NCBI RefSeq assembly: GCF_016055025.1
Contig: NZ_JAECVW010000002.1
Length of the DNA stretch: 64,000 nt
Reading direction: 5' to 3' (one strand)
Source of the DNA: Thermoactinomyces intermedius
Lineage (GTDB): Bacteria; Bacillota; Bacilli; Thermoactinomycetales; Thermoactinomycetaceae
Positions 43,239 to 50,859 of the stretch are shown here, one piece after another. The translations under genes were made by a program, and so were the position numbers. Each line of letters opens with the position of its first letter. Position 1 is the first letter of the stretch. The notes under the pieces are model-generated. The model was not told the DNA's origin and did not search any database. It was given only the letters and a program-made list of their open reading frames with translations.

Positions 43239-44422
43239 TTCGCTTCCCCTCTCTTCTTCCAGGTTCCGATCACTATTTGTCCCATCCCGTATTCCTGGTA
43301 TTCTCCCGTTGTCACTCCATGTAAATGCTTAAGTTTGACCAACTCCTCCGGATCCGCCTGATAAAACCAGGTGCTTCCGGACGGAAGAAAAGTCATCAGC
43401 GTCCGCGGCCATGTTCTGGCCACATTCCAACCGCCGATTTGCACCGCTTTGCCGATGCCGGCGGAAAGGCAAACAGCGGATGAAAGATGTTCCCTGATTT
43501 CCGGCGGTCCTTGGTTCACCGCTTTTTTCATATCCGGATACCGGCCGGGCGTCAGCAAAGTCACCGTAAAATAACCTTTTCCATCTTGGTAAAATTGCTT
43601 TTCTTCAGGGATGCATGGAAAACCGGAATCATCTTCCGCATCTTTTTCTTCCACCGTCACTTCCGCAAAACGGCCTTCCCCGCCCAACGGAATCATGAAC
43701 TTCTCCGGCACGTGCCATTTCTCTTCCATCCCGGAGACTTCCACCACGACTTCCAAATCCCGGTCCGGACGAGTATGTGTGACGGCATACAGATGATGAT
43801 CCTCAGCCGTCCGGTTGGGTCCCCGCTTGATCCCGACACGCCGCTCCGGTTTCCAATGATCTTCCGGACAGAGAAACGAGTCTGGTTCGGGAACGCCTCC
43901 CTCCAGAATGACCTCCATCCCCTCACGATCAATCCACCAGTTCTCGATCCATTTACCATCCGGCAGATGACGGTCCGGAGACAAAAAGAATTTCACTTGC
44001 AAAAAGTCGCTTTCATCACTTTTTTCTGTCGGGGAAAGCCGGGTCAACCGCTCTCTGGTGCCGTACAACACCAGCGGCACCGGGTCGTATCGTTTTCCAT
44101 GCATTTGCAAATAAGGTCCGGACAACCTTAAATTTCCCAGTGAATCCGGCTGCGCCCAGACTTTCCGCTTTTCCTCCGGGGAAAGCCTGCGGGTGTCGAT
44201 GTATTCGCCTCCCAGCTCTTTGGGCCACTCCTTTCCGGGAACCCACTGTTTGATAAAATGGGCCATTGCCGCCCGGATGGCACCTTGCAAAGTGAAGATC
44301 GAAGGAGGAAACACTCCTTGTGGTGCCACCCCCGTCTCCTCCATATTAAACGGGGTTCCATCCCGGAAAAACAAAGTGTCCAACGCACGAAAACGCCATA
44401 TCCACTTTCGTTGGTTATGCAT
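43235..44422 (-). CDS. cmr3: Type III-B RAMP protein Cmr3
   Basis: A 395-residue RAMP that binds the crRNA 5' handle beside Cas10. The N-terminal WRFRALDTLFFRDGTPFNMEE is the Cmr3 hallmark; SAGIGKAVQIGGWNVARTWPRTLM and GVTTGEYQEYGMGQIVIG are the C-terminal RAMP loops. ATG 44422 follows AAAGGA by ten bases and overlaps the Cas10 stop by eight bases. The frame continues to 44470 but that would overlap cas10 much more. Normal length for the family. Confidence 0.92.
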   Translation of the reverse strand: MHNQRKWIWRFRALDTLFFRDGTPFNMEETGVAPQGVFPPSIFTLQGAIRAAMAHFIKQWVPGKEWPKELGGEYIDTRRLSPEEKRKVWAQPDSLGNLRLSGPYLQMHGKRYDPVPLVLYGTRERLTRLSPTEKSDESDFLQVKFFLSPDRHLPDGKWIENWWIDREGMEVILEGGVPEPDSFLCPEDHWKPERRVGIKRGPNRTAEDHHLYAVTHTRPDRDLEVVVEVSGMEEKWHVPEKFMIPLGGEGRFAEVTVEEKDAEDDSGFPCIPEEKQFYQDGKGYFTVTLLTPGRYPDMKKAVNQGPPEIREHLSSAVCLSAGIGKAVQIGGWNVARTWPRTLMTFLPSGSTWFYQADPEELVKLKHLHGVTTGEYQEYGMGQIVIGTWKKRGEAK

Positions 44423-46361
44423 CTTTTTCGAATCCTTTCTGTGCCAAAAACTTCGCCAAGATCGCTCCATCTGCTTTGAATTCGTTGGTCTCTCTGAGAT
44501 AAGCGGTATCCCCCTTCATTGATCGCTTCACGACAAAGCAGACTTGGAGCAACCGATCCATTTGTTTTTCGATCTTTTCTTTCTTCTCATCGGTCCATTT
44601 TCCGGAATCTCCCAAAATCCGGACATAATCTGAAAACAGCAACCGCTTGACCTGCTTTTGATCCAAAACCGCTTCCTCCTGATTTTCCAACAATGACTCA
44701 TACATGGACAATTTATATAAAAAGCTGTTGGACAAAAGCGGATCGTCCTTCTTTTGCAGACCTTCCCGAATGTCATCAAAGACGGTCCGGTTCGTTTCCC
44801 AATCCAACACAAAATGCTCCCAAGGTGCCGACCACTGTGTGGCAATCCCCGAGCTTGTCCAAACCCCGACGGCCAAGCTGTCGCGTCCGGTCCCGCTTTT
44901 GGCCACATCATCCAGCAAGCGATGCCCTTCCTTCACCACTTCTTTCAATGGAACCTTGTAACGGGCAAAAAGGATCGCGGCAGAACCCGTCGCTGTTTTC
45001 GCTGCAATATGATCTTTGGAAAATACTTTTTCAAACGCCTTTTTGTACCGCTTGGAAAGATCGACAGCGGCCGGGATTGCCTGATCCAGCGGAAACATCG
45101 CCATCAAATCGTCCCCGCCGGCATAAATCGTCACGCCGTCATACCGGTCACGAATGTAATCAGCCAAGCCCGGCTCCTTTTCATCCCCCAGTGAAAAAAC
45201 AGATAAAGCCTGGCTGACCTTCCATTCTTCACGAGTGTCCTTTAAAGCTTGCAACAAATCCCCCAACTTGTCCCCGTCCATGACAAGGAGTGCATAATAA
45301 TTCGCAAACGGTTTTCCCAACTTTTTGTTCAATGCATCCAATTGCTTCTTCAGTTCCCGGACCTTTTCATCGTTTTCGATCAGTTTGTCCAACTCGTTGG
45401 GATAAAAAGCCATGGGATCCAGCGTCAAAAATGCATCGGCCCCCGCTTTTTCCGCTTCAGCCCGTAAATTGGGAAAATGATTTTTGGCGGCAAGACTTCT
45501 CAAAATCCCGTATTCCCTCGCTTTTTTCGCAAAATCAACGGCAAGGTCGGGACACTCATGAAGCGCCTGTTTCATCCCGGAATGAGCAGACAAATGATAA
45601 ACCGACGGGAAAGAAACAGCATGATCCGTCCATTTCCAACCGATCGCCTCTTGGGTGACACGTGGGAAAAAGCGCTTGATGGTGCCAATCGCACTCAACC
45701 GTTCAGTTTCTTCCTTAATTTCCAAGGCATGGGTTTGTCCCAGATGATCCTTAAAGCACCTCCAAAAAACACTTTGTTTTTTTCTCTCTTTGGCCCGCAC
45801 ATACCCGGACAACTCCTGCAACCGGGAAATGAGCATGCATTTGTCTCCCGGTTCATCCGTGGGAATATAACTGCGCCAGTACTTCCGGTAATTTAACTGA
45901 CTGGGGCTATCAGCCACCACCCATGTGATCTCCCACCAGTTTTTCACTTGGCGTTCCCAAATCTCCCTGGTGTTTTTACCCGCAGATGCCGGTCTCGCCA
46001 CAAACCGCTTCCAGACAGCATCTGCGATCCTTTCCCATGCTTCAAGCACCGCCTTTTCACATGCTTCCGGCCGGAAATCTTCCGGGATGGAGGCGGTAAA
46101 GCGGTTGGGCAATGACCCGATCCACGGTCCGTCCACATGCGGTTCCTTCAAGCCGGATTTTCGAATCGCCTTTACCAGCGGATCTTCATGCACTCTGGGA
46201 AACACGATTTTTCCCTTGTGTTCCGTAATGTAAGCCATGGCACATCCTGACAAATAAGACAACAAAAAAGAGCCGGCCAGCAAATCCCGCGTCCGTCTGG
46301 CCTGGGCCACAAAATCCTGTACCGGACCGATGGAAAAATGAAGCAGTCGTTGATCATTCAT
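44415..46361 (-). CDS. cas10: Cas10/Cmr2 without an HD nuclease domain
   Basis: Large subunit of the type III-B complex. The 648-residue protein begins directly with the Cmr2 N-terminal fold (LLHFSIGPVQDFVAQARRTRDLLAGSFLLSYLSG); no HD phosphohydrolase domain precedes it. The Palm cyclase site is intact: GGDD at residues 415-418 (VTIYAGGDDLMAMF), after MDGDKLG in the first Palm half. It should therefore make cyclic oligoadenylates but not cut DNA by HD. ATG 46361 follows GGAGG; cmr1 ends within its start (8-base overlap). Normal HD-containing Cmr2 is about 200 residues longer. Confidence 0.93.
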   Translation of the reverse strand: MNDQRLLHFSIGPVQDFVAQARRTRDLLAGSFLLSYLSGCAMAYITEHKGKIVFPRVHEDPLVKAIRKSGLKEPHVDGPWIGSLPNRFTASIPEDFRPEACEKAVLEAWERIADAVWKRFVARPASAGKNTREIWERQVKNWWEITWVVADSPSQLNYRKYWRSYIPTDEPGDKCMLISRLQELSGYVRAKERKKQSVFWRCFKDHLGQTHALEIKEETERLSAIGTIKRFFPRVTQEAIGWKWTDHAVSFPSVYHLSAHSGMKQALHECPDLAVDFAKKAREYGILRSLAAKNHFPNLRAEAEKAGADAFLTLDPMAFYPNELDKLIENDEKVRELKKQLDALNKKLGKPFANYYALLVMDGDKLGDLLQALKDTREEWKVSQALSVFSLGDEKEPGLADYIRDRYDGVTIYAGGDDLMAMFPLDQAIPAAVDLSKRYKKAFEKVFSKDHIAAKTATGSAAILFARYKVPLKEVVKEGHRLLDDVAKSGTGRDSLAVGVWTSSGIATQWSAPWEHFVLDWETNRTVFDDIREGLQKKDDPLLSNSFLYKLSMYESLLENQEEAVLDQKQVKRLLFSDYVRILGDSGKWTDEKKEKIEKQMDRLLQVCFVVKRSMKGDTAYLRETNEFKADGAILAKFLAQKGFEKDA

Positions 46362-47385
46362 AGCCACATACCCTCCGGTAATGTTTCTCTTTTAATTGAT
46401 CTTTAAATGATTGAATGGCTCCGGCATAGTTTACGGGTGGATAATCCTCAAAATATGGTTTTCCATTTCTCTTTTTTCTCAAATGCAACTCTTCCGGAAA
46501 TTGAGTGGTTAAAAACAAAAAGGCTGAGTAGTATCGCTGCTTGACTTGAAACACCCTTAACCAAACCGGCGAAGGAGTTCGATCATATTCTTTATCTTTC
46601 GGCTCCAATGTACCGCCTTGAGTACGTTTTGGAAGACCAAAGATGACTGCATTTCTTTTATTTTTGGAACAAAAATTTTTGATAATATCGCCTGCGGTCT
46701 CCCATACTTTATCGGCACATTTGTCATTGACAACTGATACAAATAGTGAAGAATGATGATCCAGGATGGTATGGCTTTGTTCATCGTTCGGATCATGGTT
46801 CACCACGAAATTATTCCAGCATCTTGTTAAATTCTCTTCCCAATCTTCAAGTGATTTGGCGTTATGTAAAATCGGGAAATCATTATCGATCATGGATTGA
46901 AGCTTTTCACAATTTTTCGCTTCCCATTTTTCCAAAGCAATCGTCCCGTATCCGCGACGGACTTTTGCTCCCACACCTCCAAAATGGCCGAGCAGCCAAA
47001 TGCTGGCCAGAAGTCCCCGCCAATCCGGATCCGGTTTTTTACCTTGTTTTAAATGAGGTCGTAAAAGAAATTCGATTTCAAAACTTTTATCCTTATAAAA
47101 ATCTGAGTTTCCTTTTCCCTTGGGTTTTTCTATAAACCGCATCAAAAAAGCCGATTGCCCGGCTTTTCCACTGGCACCGCCAAACAGATACTCTTCTTGC
47201 GTGATCCCGAGTCGTTTCACCTTTTTCTTATAATGCGGATTGGCAGCCCGGTACCAATACCGTAGCGCTCCTTTGATGGAAGGAATGCGAAGCTCGACTA
47301 TCGGTTTTTTTCCTTTGTTATATGCACCATATAATTTTAATGGAGTCATCACACGAAACCTGGCTGTAATCCTGGGATGCTTCAT
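46354..47385 (-). CDS. cmr1: Type III-B RAMP protein Cmr1
   Basis: A 343-residue RAMP, cap subunit on the opposite end from Cas10. It shows RVMTPLKLYGAYNKGKKPIVELRIPSIKGALRYWYRA, LFGGASGKAGQSAFLMRF and LGHFGGVGAKVRRGYGTI, all typical of Cmr1. ATG 47385 follows AGGAGG by nine bases, and that ribosome binding site lies inside the last codons of the preceding membrane-protein gene (stop 47390). It is thus co-transcribed and probably co-translated with it. Confidence 0.92.
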   Translation of the reverse strand: MKHPRITARFRVMTPLKLYGAYNKGKKPIVELRIPSIKGALRYWYRAANPHYKKKVKRLGITQEEYLFGGASGKAGQSAFLMRFIEKPKGKGNSDFYKDKSFEIEFLLRPHLKQGKKPDPDWRGLLASIWLLGHFGGVGAKVRRGYGTIALEKWEAKNCEKLQSMIDNDFPILHNAKSLEDWEENLTRCWNNFVVNHDPNDEQSHTILDHHSSLFVSVVNDKCADKVWETAGDIIKNFCSKNKRNAVIFGLPKRTQGGTLEPKDKEYDRTPSPVWLRVFQVKQRYYSAFLFLTTQFPEELHLRKKRNGKPYFEDYPPVNYAGAIQSFKDQLKEKHYRRVCGYE

Positions 47386-47389
47386 GTGC

Positions 47390-48340
47390 TCATCCCTCCT
47401 TTTTTTCAGGGAGTGCATGGATATATGTAAAGATATGGCCTAATAAGGTCACTGAGGAGTTGGAAGGGGTAAACCATCCATATTTGTTAAGTGATTTTAT
47501 ATCATCATTTGAAATCTTTTTTTTCGGATCATCAGTATAAACAATAATCGGAATATCCGATTTCTCTTTAGTAAGTAATTGAGTTACTTCTCTGATTCTT
47601 AAATCATCACTTTGATTTTCATTGTTGTAATAGAAAACAAGTATATCAATATCTCTCAATCTATTTTTAATTTCCCCTTTAGGAAATTGTTCTGGATTTT
47701 CCCCTAATGAAATATATTCAGGTTTCCTTACCCCACGTTTAGTCATCGCAGGATCCAGATATTTTTTCATATTTTTCAAGTCTTCCTCTGAGCCGAGCAC
47801 CATCACCTTCACTTCTTTATATCGCCGTTCGTTTTGTATTAACCGCTCTAAATCATCCACTCTTTGGTTTAATTTATTTTCTTGCACAAATTGATTCCAC
47901 TTCTTATTGAGTTCTGTTTCTATTTCTAATCGTTGCTTCTCAAATTTTTTAATAGCAGTTTCCTTTAATTCTGCAAAAGCTTGTTCCATTTTCTGACGTA
48001 AATTTTTGGGAAATGTATAAATTTCAGTACCAATAGCAAAGCTTAAAACTCCTCCCATAAGAGATAAAAACATAAAAACCTTATCCCATTCTCTTTCTAC
48101 AAACGCACGGTAATCGTCCATGTCCTTATCTGCTGATTTTTTAAATTCCTTGATCTGCTCTTTTAAAAAGTTGTACTCATCATTTTTGGTTTTCAGCTTT
48201 TCGACTTCAGAGCGAAGGCTTTCCACTTCTTTTTTTAACGCTTCCACATCCTGAGATTCTTGAGCTTGTCCTTCTGCCGGAATCAGGAAAACTCCGGAAA
48301 GCATCAGGACTGTCAGTAAAAACAGAAAGTATTTTCGCAT
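47390..48340 (-). CDS. Cmr-linked membrane coiled-coil protein with C-terminal Rossmann-like domain
   Basis: A 316-residue protein at the head of the cmr operon. Residues 1-24 are a signal peptide or first membrane helix (KYFLFLLTVLMLSGVFLIPAEGQA); about 28-80 form a coiled coil (VEALKKEVESLRSEVEKLKT); about 108-130 a membrane helix (FMFLSLMGGVLSFAIGTEIY); about 135-195 a second coiled coil. The C-terminal 125 residues look like an alternating alpha/beta fold with strands VKVMVLGS, ILVFYYN and IPIIVYTDD. I know no named family for it. Four bases separate it from cmr1 and its end encodes the cmr1 ribosome binding site. A membrane effector triggered by cyclic oligoadenylate is a reasonable guess. 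ATG 48340 follows AGGAGG. Confidence 0.8.
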   Translation of the reverse strand: MRKYFLFLLTVLMLSGVFLIPAEGQAQESQDVEALKKEVESLRSEVEKLKTKNDEYNFLKEQIKEFKKSADKDMDDYRAFVEREWDKVFMFLSLMGGVLSFAIGTEIYTFPKNLRQKMEQAFAELKETAIKKFEKQRLEIETELNKKWNQFVQENKLNQRVDDLERLIQNERRYKEVKVMVLGSEEDLKNMKKYLDPAMTKRGVRKPEYISLGENPEQFPKGEIKNRLRDIDILVFYYNNENQSDDLRIREVTQLLTKEKSDIPIIVYTDDPKKKISNDDIKSLNKYGWFTPSNSSVTLLGHIFTYIHALPEKKEG

Positions 48341-48583
48341 CTTTCTCCTCCTCTCACATCGACAAAATTTTGTTTTAATATAATAAAACATAAACATTTA
48401 AAAATTATTCAACGTTTTTTGTAAAAAAACCTCTTTTCTTTACAAATTAGTCAAAATCAAAATGAATTTGATAAAATTAAATTCCGTCTCTTTGGCAAAA
48501 GAAGCCGGATTTCATCGTTGCTTGTTGCTGCTTTTACAACCACATAAATATTTCGCAACATCCGATTTGTCACTGTTTCAAAC

Positions 48584-48919
48584 ATGGAAGATTTGGCGGG
48601 GGCTTATGGTTTCACCAAATGGTACGATCACCGAACCCACAGTGATCAAACCATCCGCTCCTTTTTCAACACCGTCATGAACCGGTTGATCCAAACCATT
48701 GAATCTGAATTGCAAAAGCAAATTCCCAAAGAAAAAATGGAACAAGTCATTTTCAACCTGAACCGAAGCCAACTGAATATTGCCTCTGATCTTGCAACCA
48801 TTCGTGCAGAAATGCGTGTGGATGATGACTTTAGAGATGAAGAGGAAGAAGATGCGGATAAAAAGGATGGAGAAATGGAAATCTCGACGAAAAAGCAGTT
48901 TGCAAACCATCTGCGTTAA
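48584..48919 (+). CDS. Hypothetical acidic protein
   Basis: A 111-residue protein, mostly helical, with a strongly acidic tail (RVDDDFRDEEEEDADKKDGEMEIS). No domain recognised. No good ribosome binding site precedes the ATG at 48584, and the coding-like frame begins close to it (IRFVTVSN in front, then a stop), so this may be the surviving 3' part of a longer gene. It lies between the cmr operon and a GNAT gene and is followed by a terminator. Confidence 0.5.
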   Translation: MEDLAGAYGFTKWYDHRTHSDQTIRSFFNTVMNRLIQTIESELQKQIPKEKMEQVIFNLNRSQLNIASDLATIRAEMRVDDDFRDEEEEDADKKDGEMEISTKKQFANHLR

Positions 48920-48927
48920 ATAACAGA

Positions 48928-48955
48928 CCTCCGTCTTGTTCAGACGGAGGTTTTG
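48928..48955 (+). terminator. Terminator of the 111-residue gene
   Basis: CCTCCGTCT-TGTTC-AGACGGAGG followed by TTTTGC. Confidence 0.85.
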
Positions 48956-49013
48956 CACTAAAATAAAGAAACAGTTTGTCAATTCATCATTTTTCCATAA
49001 AGGAGCAAAAATT

Positions 49014-49574
49014 ATGCTTTCAACCAATCGAATTTATATCAGAAAGTTAGAACTTTCTGATGCCGAAGCGTTGTATGAATTGAGAACCCGCAATCTGAAA
49101 TATTTCCAGCCGTTTGAACCCATCCGGCCCGACGCGTATCACACGTTGGAAGGTCAAAAAGAAAAAATCGAAAAAAACCTTTGGAAGTGGAAAAACGATT
49201 TGGGATACAGTTTCGGTATCTTCCTGGCCTCCACGGACCAATTGATCGGCCAGGTCAATTTAAGCCATATTGTTCGTGGAGCTTGGCAAAATGCCTCCAT
49301 CGGTTATTTTATGGATCACTCGATGCAAAGAAAAGGATATACGACAGAAGCCGTCAACTTGGCATTGGACTTTGCTTTCAACCAAGCCGGGTTACATCGC
49401 GTTGAAGCCGCGATCATGCCGCGAAACACCGCTTCCATCCGGGTGGTCGAAAAAGTGGGCTTTCTTTATGTCGGTCTCTCCAAATACTATTTACAAATCA
49501 ACGGTGTCTGGGAAGACCATCACATCTATGCCATCACGCAGGAAACGTGGCAGGAAAAATCATTGAATAACTAA
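49014..49574 (+). CDS. GNAT acetyltransferase, RimJ/RimL type
   Basis: A 186-residue N-acetyltransferase of the RimJ/YdaF group. It starts NRIYIRKLELSDAEALYELR, has the acetyl-CoA loop SIGYFMDHSMQRKGYTTEAVNLALDFAF and the terminal NTASIRVVEKVGF. Such enzymes acetylate N-terminal residues of ribosomal proteins or other amines; the substrate is not predictable. AAAGGAG lies eight bases ahead of ATG 49014. It stands alone, in the gap between the cmr and DISARM operons. Confidence 0.9.
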   Translation: MLSTNRIYIRKLELSDAEALYELRTRNLKYFQPFEPIRPDAYHTLEGQKEKIEKNLWKWKNDLGYSFGIFLASTDQLIGQVNLSHIVRGAWQNASIGYFMDHSMQRKGYTTEAVNLALDFAFNQAGLHRVEAAIMPRNTASIRVVEKVGFLYVGLSKYYLQINGVWEDHHIYAITQETWQEKSLNN

Positions 49575-49601
49575 ATTCTGAAAACAATGACCGCAAATCG
49601 T

Positions 49602-50153
49602 TTATTTCCTTTCCTTTAAATAGCGGACCGGAACATGATCTGTCAACCAAACCCCATTGGCAGAACGAAAAAAGGCATATCCTTCCTTATGCATCTCCTT
49701 TGCCAGAACAACCAAGATGACAGGTTTTCCGTGTCTGCTTCCCACCTTACGGGCCACATCCGGATCCCCGGATAAATGCACATGATGCCGTTTTACTTTC
49801 ACCAGTCCCTTTTGACGGATGGAATGAAGAAAACGTTCCGCCGTTCCATGATACAATCGATCCGGCGGTTGCACCGGCTTGAGATTTAAATCGACCGCGA
49901 TGGAATGCCCTTGATTCGCGCGGATCTTTTGTCCATCTTCACTCAAAGCAAAACGCTGCTTCTCATTCGTCGCCACAATCCGCTCAAACACCGTCCGATC
50001 CATCGGAACCCCATGGTTGCGGCATGCCGTCAAAAGCTGCTCCACATCCACCCATCCATTTTGATCCAACTCAAGACCGACCATCTCCGGCTTATGACGT
50101 AAAACTTTGCTTAGAAACTTACTCAGACGGACATCTGATTTTAACAAAACCAT
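49602..50153 (-). CDS. kptA: RNA 2'-phosphotransferase
   Basis: A 183-residue Tpt1/KptA enzyme that moves a 2'-phosphate from RNA to NAD. LSKFLSKVLRHKPEMVGLELDQNGWVDVEQLL, RANQGHSI and LYHGTAERFLHSIRQKGL plus HHVHLS contain the conserved R-H-R/H ADP-ribose chemistry residues. ATG 50153 follows AAAGGAG by four bases; the frame extends 14 codons further without a site. Bacterial KptA has no known 2'-phosphate tRNA substrate, so its role here is open. It lies downstream of vsr on the same strand. Confidence 0.92.
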   Translation of the reverse strand: MVLLKSDVRLSKFLSKVLRHKPEMVGLELDQNGWVDVEQLLTACRNHGVPMDRTVFERIVATNEKQRFALSEDGQKIRANQGHSIAVDLNLKPVQPPDRLYHGTAERFLHSIRQKGLVKVKRHHVHLSGDPDVARKVGSRHGKPVILVVLAKEMHKEGYAFFRSANGVWLTDHVPVRYLKERK

Positions 50154-50304
50154 CAAGCTCCTTTGAACGAAAAATGACAAGTTGAATATAAACAACGAAT
50201 GCCAGCCTGCAAGAATATATCAGATACCGACTTGTCCAAGAACGTTCATAAATATTAACGCATGAAAAATTCCCCACAGAATATGTACAAACATCAATGC
50301 TCCA

Positions 50305-50718
50305 TTAATTTTTGGCTTGGTTTATAAAGTCTGAAATTTTATTGATACTTCCATTAAAGTCCTCTTTGATCTCATGTTCCCAAACCCTTAAAATATTCCA
50401 ACCTTTTCTGATGTAATAATCTGAAACCTCTTTATCACGTTGAATGTTCCTTTCTAACTTTTCAACCCAAAATTCTCTGTTTGTTTTGGGGATTTTGCCG
50501 TGAATTTTGCAACCATGCCAAAAACAAGAATCGATAAAAATCACGATTTTATATTTTTTTATCGCTATATCAGGTTTACCATACAAGCTTTTAACATTTC
50601 TCCGAAACCTTGCCCCTCTTTTCCACAATTCCTTGCACACTTTATCTTCCAGTTTGGATACCGGACCGATTGCTTTCATGTTTTTGGTTCTTTGCTCCTT
50701 TGAAAGGACATCTGTCAT
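50305..50718 (-). CDS. vsr: Vsr-type mismatch endonuclease
   Basis: A 137-residue very-short-patch repair endonuclease. The family motifs are KEQRTKNMKAIG, GKPDIAIKKYKIVIFIDSCFWHGC with the metal Asp and zinc-binding Cys/His, and RDKEVSDYYIRKGWNILRVWEHEI. It nicks T:G mismatches that arise when methylcytosine deaminates, protecting genomes that carry a C5 methyltransferase. The neighbouring drmMII-like gene encodes such an enzyme. GAGGAG precedes ATG 50718. A hairpin lies between the two genes, so expression may be partly separate. Confidence 0.93.
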   Translation of the reverse strand: MTDVLSKEQRTKNMKAIGPVSKLEDKVCKELWKRGARFRRNVKSLYGKPDIAIKKYKIVIFIDSCFWHGCKIHGKIPKTNREFWVEKLERNIQRDKEVSDYYIRKGWNILRVWEHEIKEDFNGSINKISDFINQAKN

Positions 50719-50764
50719 ATCAAACTCTCCTCAAAGCCTTGGATTCGTGTAATAAAAGCAAGAT

Positions 50765-50810
50765 AAAAATACTTCTGCCATAACTTATCTTACAGCAGAA
50801 GTATTTGATG
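50765..50810 (-). terminator. Hairpin between the C5 methyltransferase and vsr genes
   Basis: Minus-strand AAATACTTCTGC ... GCAGAAGTATTT followed by TTATC; a 12-bp stem likely to end or reduce transcription. Confidence 0.75.
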
Positions 50811-50859
50811 CGTGAATATATTCGATCAATAAACAACTTAACTTGCGAAACAATAAAAA

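Noticed and set aside
41128..48400. Search for CRISPR repeats around the cmr operon
   Set aside because: No regularly spaced repeats were seen in intergenic gaps; the gaps are also too short to hold an array.
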